Program-made: the position numbers and the translations under genes
Notes under the pieces: generated by a model
Databases searched by the model: none
What the model was told of the DNA's origin: nothing
The model's input: only the letters and a program-made list of their open reading frames with translations
Shown: in pieces, positions 22,252 through 64,000 of the stretch
How positions within the stretch are numbered: the stretch's first letter is position 1
Layout of the letters: each line of letters starts with the position of its first letter
Assembly (NCBI GenBank): GCA_963576735.1
Contig: OY755187.1
Coordinates: 62,001-126,000, forward strand
Length of the DNA stretch: 64,000 bases
DNA from: Bedellia somnulentella
Lineage: Eukaryota > Arthropoda > Insecta > Lepidoptera > Bedelliidae
Reading direction: 5' to 3'

Positions 22252-22541
22252 ACCAATTTGTCTTTTCTAAAGACATATGTGTGGTTAATTTATAATGGTT
22301 GTTAACGGTGAGGGAAAACATCGTGAGGAAACCCACATGGCTGAGTTGTACTTAGTCACGTGACAGTGTATTCGTACAAAACGGCGATAGGCCTGCCCCC
22401 TATCACGTGAGTACACTGTCCATGCAAAACGTGGGTACTCTGAACACCAGATGACAAAGTCACGTGATGTTCAGAAGTATTAGTACCTTTGCCAACCCCT
22501 TCGGGGATATGCGGCGTGAACGTTTATGCTTATGCTTATAT
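22252..22541 (+). mobile_element. SINE-B, head missing
   Basis: Starts at AACCAATTTGTCTTTTC; body intact, tail TTATGCTTATGC. Confidence 0.9.
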
Positions 22542-22649
22542 ATATTATGAATGAACATTATTTTAATATTTACACCAAAACATCCTCTATCGCTTACATT
22601 CATTGATGAAATAAATCAATGGATACACAATCAGGTAGAATACTCAAGA

Positions 22650-22925
22650 CTCAAGCTTTCACGACGTATATCACCGAAGGGGTTAGCAAAGGTACTAATA
22701 CTTCTGAACATCTCGTGACTTTGTCACCTGGTGTTCGGAGTACCCACGTTTTGCATGGACAGTGTACTCACGTGATAAGGGACCGGCCTATCGCCGTTTT
22801 ATACGAATACACTGTCACATGACTAAATACAATTTAGTCACGTGGTGTCCCTCATCGTTGACAACCATGATAAATTAACCAGACATATGACTTTAGAAAA
22901 GATAAATTGGTGTAGGTCCGATTTG
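22650..22925 (-). mobile_element. SINE-B, head missing
   Basis: ACCGAAGGGGTTAGCAAAGG through GGTGTAGGTCCG. Confidence 0.88.
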
Positions 22926-22929
22926 AAAC

Positions 22930-24798
22930 CGCAAATAAAATCTACCCTTCTTCATTTAAATTCTAATTGTGTATCCTAAACGTATCATGATCAATGCACA
23001 CCATTAAGTTTAACCAGAAAACTATATTTAATGTACTCCTGCCTACCCCTAACAAGCTTAATTAGGAAACTTATTTATCTTAACTCTAAGAAGGAACTAA
23101 CATCAATTCGATGTTTCACATCAATATTACTTGCTCTAGCATAATTATAACTATAACGAAATAGCACGTATTAAAAAGAGGGTACCTGGAGGCCTAGCTC
23201 GAGCGCTATTTTATCGTCACGATATCGGTTAGAATGAGATGACAGTATACGATAATAAGTGCGAGAGAGATAGCTATTTTATACCACGCGATATTTAGTT
23301 AAAAATTGCTCGTACTAGCTATGGTGGACTGTGGCGACCGCTAGACGGCGAACGCACTCGCATACTAGCAGCGTCATAGAAAATCGTACATCGCGGTATC
23401 GAAATGTTTCTCTAGCTAAACATAAATACAAATTCTAAGTTGGTACACAGCAGGGTGTACTGGCCAGTATATCTTTGCTGTTTCCACATGGACCTACACG
23501 TTTATTCTACAAACACACGCTTATTTAATCAATTACAGCTTGCTTTAAAAATACTTGTCAAATATACTAATTATGTTAGTAAAGTAAGTTTTAAATTGGC
23601 CTTTACATGGCCTTGGCATTTACTGTTTTTCGCTTTTAGTCTGGATTTCTTAGACTGAGACCCTTACAGATTCACACAGTCAATCATTCAATCGCTTTAT
23701 CATTCATTCAATCACTATATCACTCATTTAAACACTATTTAGCTGTCACATGTAATAAAATATATTAGATGATTATATATTGATCATGATATTGAGTTTA
23801 CCACTTTTTATTTTATAAAATCCTATCACAAGGATAAAAATCAGCTAACACTAACTATCTAATAAGGAAACCGGTTTGCTTTCAAAATCTGTTCACAACT
23901 ATCAATAAATGCCATAAACACTTTAATACGGCTGTCCCATTTTTATCCATTATTTTTTTAACTTCTTTCTATATTAACACAGATTAAATATTATTAGGCT
24001 TACGTAATATAGAGTTTATTCTAAGTTACTGCATTAAGAATGAATGAATGAAAGCGATTTCGAATGAACGAAAGTCTAAGTCGGTTAACCAACTCGTTCA
24101 TATATTTCACGAATTCTAAAAGCATATAACTACTAAGCAGTAAAAAGGGCAGTATTATCTTTATGTATACGTATTTATAATAGATAAGAGTCATAACTTC
24201 GAAGTTTTAAGAGAAATATTATATTCTAAATATTTTTATCTTACAAAAGTTTACTAAGTCGTTGATGTTTTCATTTATAATACACATAGTTAGCTAGAAC
24301 AGTTCTCAAAAAGAGGTGAAAGGCGTGTACCCACTGTTTTGTTATCAAATAAAAACGAAAAGAGGGTAAATATATTCATCACAGAACTTTTTTTGTATTT
24401 TTAACTAAACAAATGTGTTTTCATAACTGTCGCATTAAATATTGCAGTTTGCTTAAATATTAGTCATATGACAGATATCAATAAGCTTATTAATAAATCT
24501 GTTATTTGGCTCTAAATTAGAGTCATCTATATTCCTGTCGATTAAATGTAGTTAGTTGTTTGCGTAATGTAACCAAAACATATATTTTTTGAACGCAGCT
24601 TTTACAATTTATATCTGACAGCTGTCACAAAGCTCATTCATTCATTCTTTACCATACAAACTATAAATGTTAGGATTTTTTGTTTTTCAATGTCACTAGT
24701 TTAATAAAGTTCTGTGATTTATATTAAAATATAATATTTTAAAGCGACAGGACAGGACAGCAAAATAAAATTTAATAATAATAATAGTTCCTCCAATG
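22930..24798 (-). other. bon 3' flank, likely including 3' UTR
   Basis: AT-rich, no ORF of note. A clear AATAAA on the minus strand close to the stop is not seen; one candidate lies near 23806. Holds the dispersed repeat at 23330-23485 and short TCATTCAATC-type repeats at about 23680-23730. Confidence 0.35.
23330..23485 (+). repeat. Dispersed repeat E, copy 1
   Basis: GTACACAGCAGGGTGTACTG and flanking sequence match 37900-38045 in reverse orientation over about 150 bp. Family not recognised. Confidence 0.75.
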
Positions 24799-62562
<37,764 letters not shown>

Positions 62563-62900
62563 TTCGTAAAAAATCTATTTCCTTCACACCACAATGTCCA
62601 TCGTCACACTCAGAAAGTAATCATTCAGCAAGTAACAAGAAAAACTCAGTCATTACTTTCTATTCGAGAGTTAATGTAAATTTTGCACACGATTTCCACC
62701 AAAATTAACCAACAAATAGCTCGAAACACGTTCACTGTTTCATGGAGATGGAGATAGCAGTGACATTTTTTCCGTAACACGTAAACGAGAACAATTTTTA
62801 TCAATTTATTTTCTAAATTAAAATAAAATTATATCGTGCACAGAACGGCCTGAGCGTCCACAAAACTTTGACTTTGACAGTAAATAAAATAAAAAAAGCG
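62563..62900 (-). promoter_or_regulatory. Probable bon 5' UTR and promoter region
   Basis: Non-repetitive stretch upstream of the start codon. If transcribed, it holds two tiny upstream frames, one of five codons from ATG at 62601 to TGA. A TTTGACTTTGACAG-like motif lies at about 62865-62880. No TATA box can be fixed, and the transcription start is unknown. Confidence 0.4.
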
Positions 62901-63007
62901 AAAAGAAAAAAAAGAATTTACACAGATTACTGATACATTTCAAACAGAAAACCAAAATCTTATATATTTGGAAGGCCCTGGGCGGCTATTTTAAACGGTT
63001 TAAATTA

Positions 63008-63318
63008 AAGCGTCCGTGATAGCTCAGTAGGTAAAACACCGCTTATCGTGCAGACGATGAGCGGTATTGAAATTTTGTCTTTTCGAAAGCCATATGAGTG
63101 GTTAATTTATCATGTTTGTTTACGGTGAGGGAAAAAATAGTGAGAAAACCCACATGGCCTAGTTGTATTTAGTCACGTGACCGTCTATTCGTACAAAACG
63201 GAGATAAGTCCCCTATCACGTGAGTACACTGTCCAAGCAAAACTTAACAGTGTCACGTGATGTTCAGAAGTATTAGTACCTTTGCCAACCAGAATATACG
63301 GCGTGAACGTTTGAGTTT
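63008..63318 (+). mobile_element. SINE-B, older copy
   Basis: CGTCCGTGATAGCTCAGTAG head; several deletions in the body. Confidence 0.82.
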
Positions 63319-63344
63319 AAATTAAAATTTAATATACATACATA

Positions 63345-63704
63345 ACATAACATCGCATAACTCGCCGTTTATCCCCGAAGGGGTTGGCAGAGGTACCAAT
63401 ACTCCTGAACTCACATGGCAAGCGCCATCTAGTTTCCAGAGAAGGTAACCACGTTTTGCTTAGACAGTGTACTCACGTGATAGGGGGCAGGCCTATCGCC
63501 GTTTTGTACGAATACACTGTCACATGACTAAGTACAACTCAGCCATGTGGGTTTCCTCACGATGTTTTGCCTCACCGTTAGCAACCATGATAAATTAACC
63601 ACACATATGACTTTAGAAAAGACAAATTGGTGTAGGCCCGTTCCAGGATTGGGACTCACGCCCTTCTGTTTTCGGGCGGGTGTTCTACCCACTGGACTAT
63701 CATG
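63345..63704 (-). mobile_element. SINE-B, second head type and variant middle
   Basis: Right end GTTCTACCCACTGGACTATC corresponds to the head type of 46950-47316. Confidence 0.85.
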
Positions 63705-63990
63705 TACATACATACATACATATACTCACGGCTATAAATCCCTTAACGGGGTAGCCAGAGCTAAGGAATTAGAAATTCCTCAACCACTTTTGGAAAGTTA
63801 TGTGGGGAAAAGATGTTTAAATAAAGGTTTTTGGTGATTTTTAGTCCCTAAAGGATACACATACTTATACTTTCAAGTGAACTCCTTTGATTTTAAAATC
63901 TTTTCTTCAAATAACTTTCAAAAGTGGTTAAGAAATTTCTGGTTCAAAAGCTCTGACTACCTCTTCTAGCTAGTTATATTATAGGTGTGA
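63705..63990. repeat. SINE-A, a minus copy joined to a degraded plus copy
   Basis: Minus copy to about 63838; plus part with TTTCAAAAGTGGTTAAGAA. Confidence 0.75.
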
Positions 63991-64000
63991 ATTTACTTAA

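Overview
The window looks like one piece of an insect nuclear genome, very probably a lepidopteran. It is AT-rich, its genes are split into short exons by long introns, and more than half of the sequence is interspersed repeats. Two host protein-coding genes, both on the minus strand, can be rebuilt exon by exon. A 5S rRNA-type gene lies in an intron of the first.

Left part (1-10.4 kb): glucosamine-6-phosphate deaminase (GNPDA/NagB family). Four coding exons lie between 532 and 7505 and encode residues 1-256. The last ~25 residues lie off the left edge. Its second intron holds a 118-nt 5S rRNA-like gene (3161-3278, minus) and a broken copy of part of its own third coding exon.

Middle (10.4-24.7 kb): no host gene. 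This is a stack of transposons. A piggyBac-like element sits inside a SINE. A mariner contains a second DNA transposon, which in turn contains an RTE-like LINE. An internally deleted piggyBac follows, then AT-rich sequence leading to the 3' end of the next gene.

Right part (24.8-62.6 kb): a TIF1/TRIM24-TRIM33 family gene, the apparent orthologue of Drosophila bonus. Eighteen coding exons over 37.8 kb encode 940 residues. Domain order is RING, two B-boxes, coiled coil, low-complexity linker with an LxxLL motif, PHD finger, bromodomain. All exon phases agree and the summed CDS is divisible by three. Introns are packed with SINEs, Helitrons, MITEs, a Harbinger element, LINE fragments, a 23-bp minisatellite and a 1.1-kb pentamer satellite.

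Repeats. About 50 copies of one ~245-bp SINE-like repeat (here SINE-A) lie on both strands. Its 3' end matches the 3' end of the RTE-like LINE at 13038-16258, which suggests that LINE supplies its retrotransposition machinery. A second family (SINE-B, ~365 bp) has a tRNA-like head and a TTATG-type tail. A third (family C) has long inverted-repeat arms around a tRNA-like cloverleaf. A fourth (family F) has another tRNA-like head.

Most notable observations: the mariner/8-bp-TSD transposon/LINE nest with all target-site duplications readable; short duplicated pieces of host exons lying beside four exons; a 5S gene whose helix V carries a compensatory base-pair swap relative to the form I recall; and a Helitron whose empty site is exactly recovered from its flanks. 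I found no CRISPR array, operon or other prokaryotic system.
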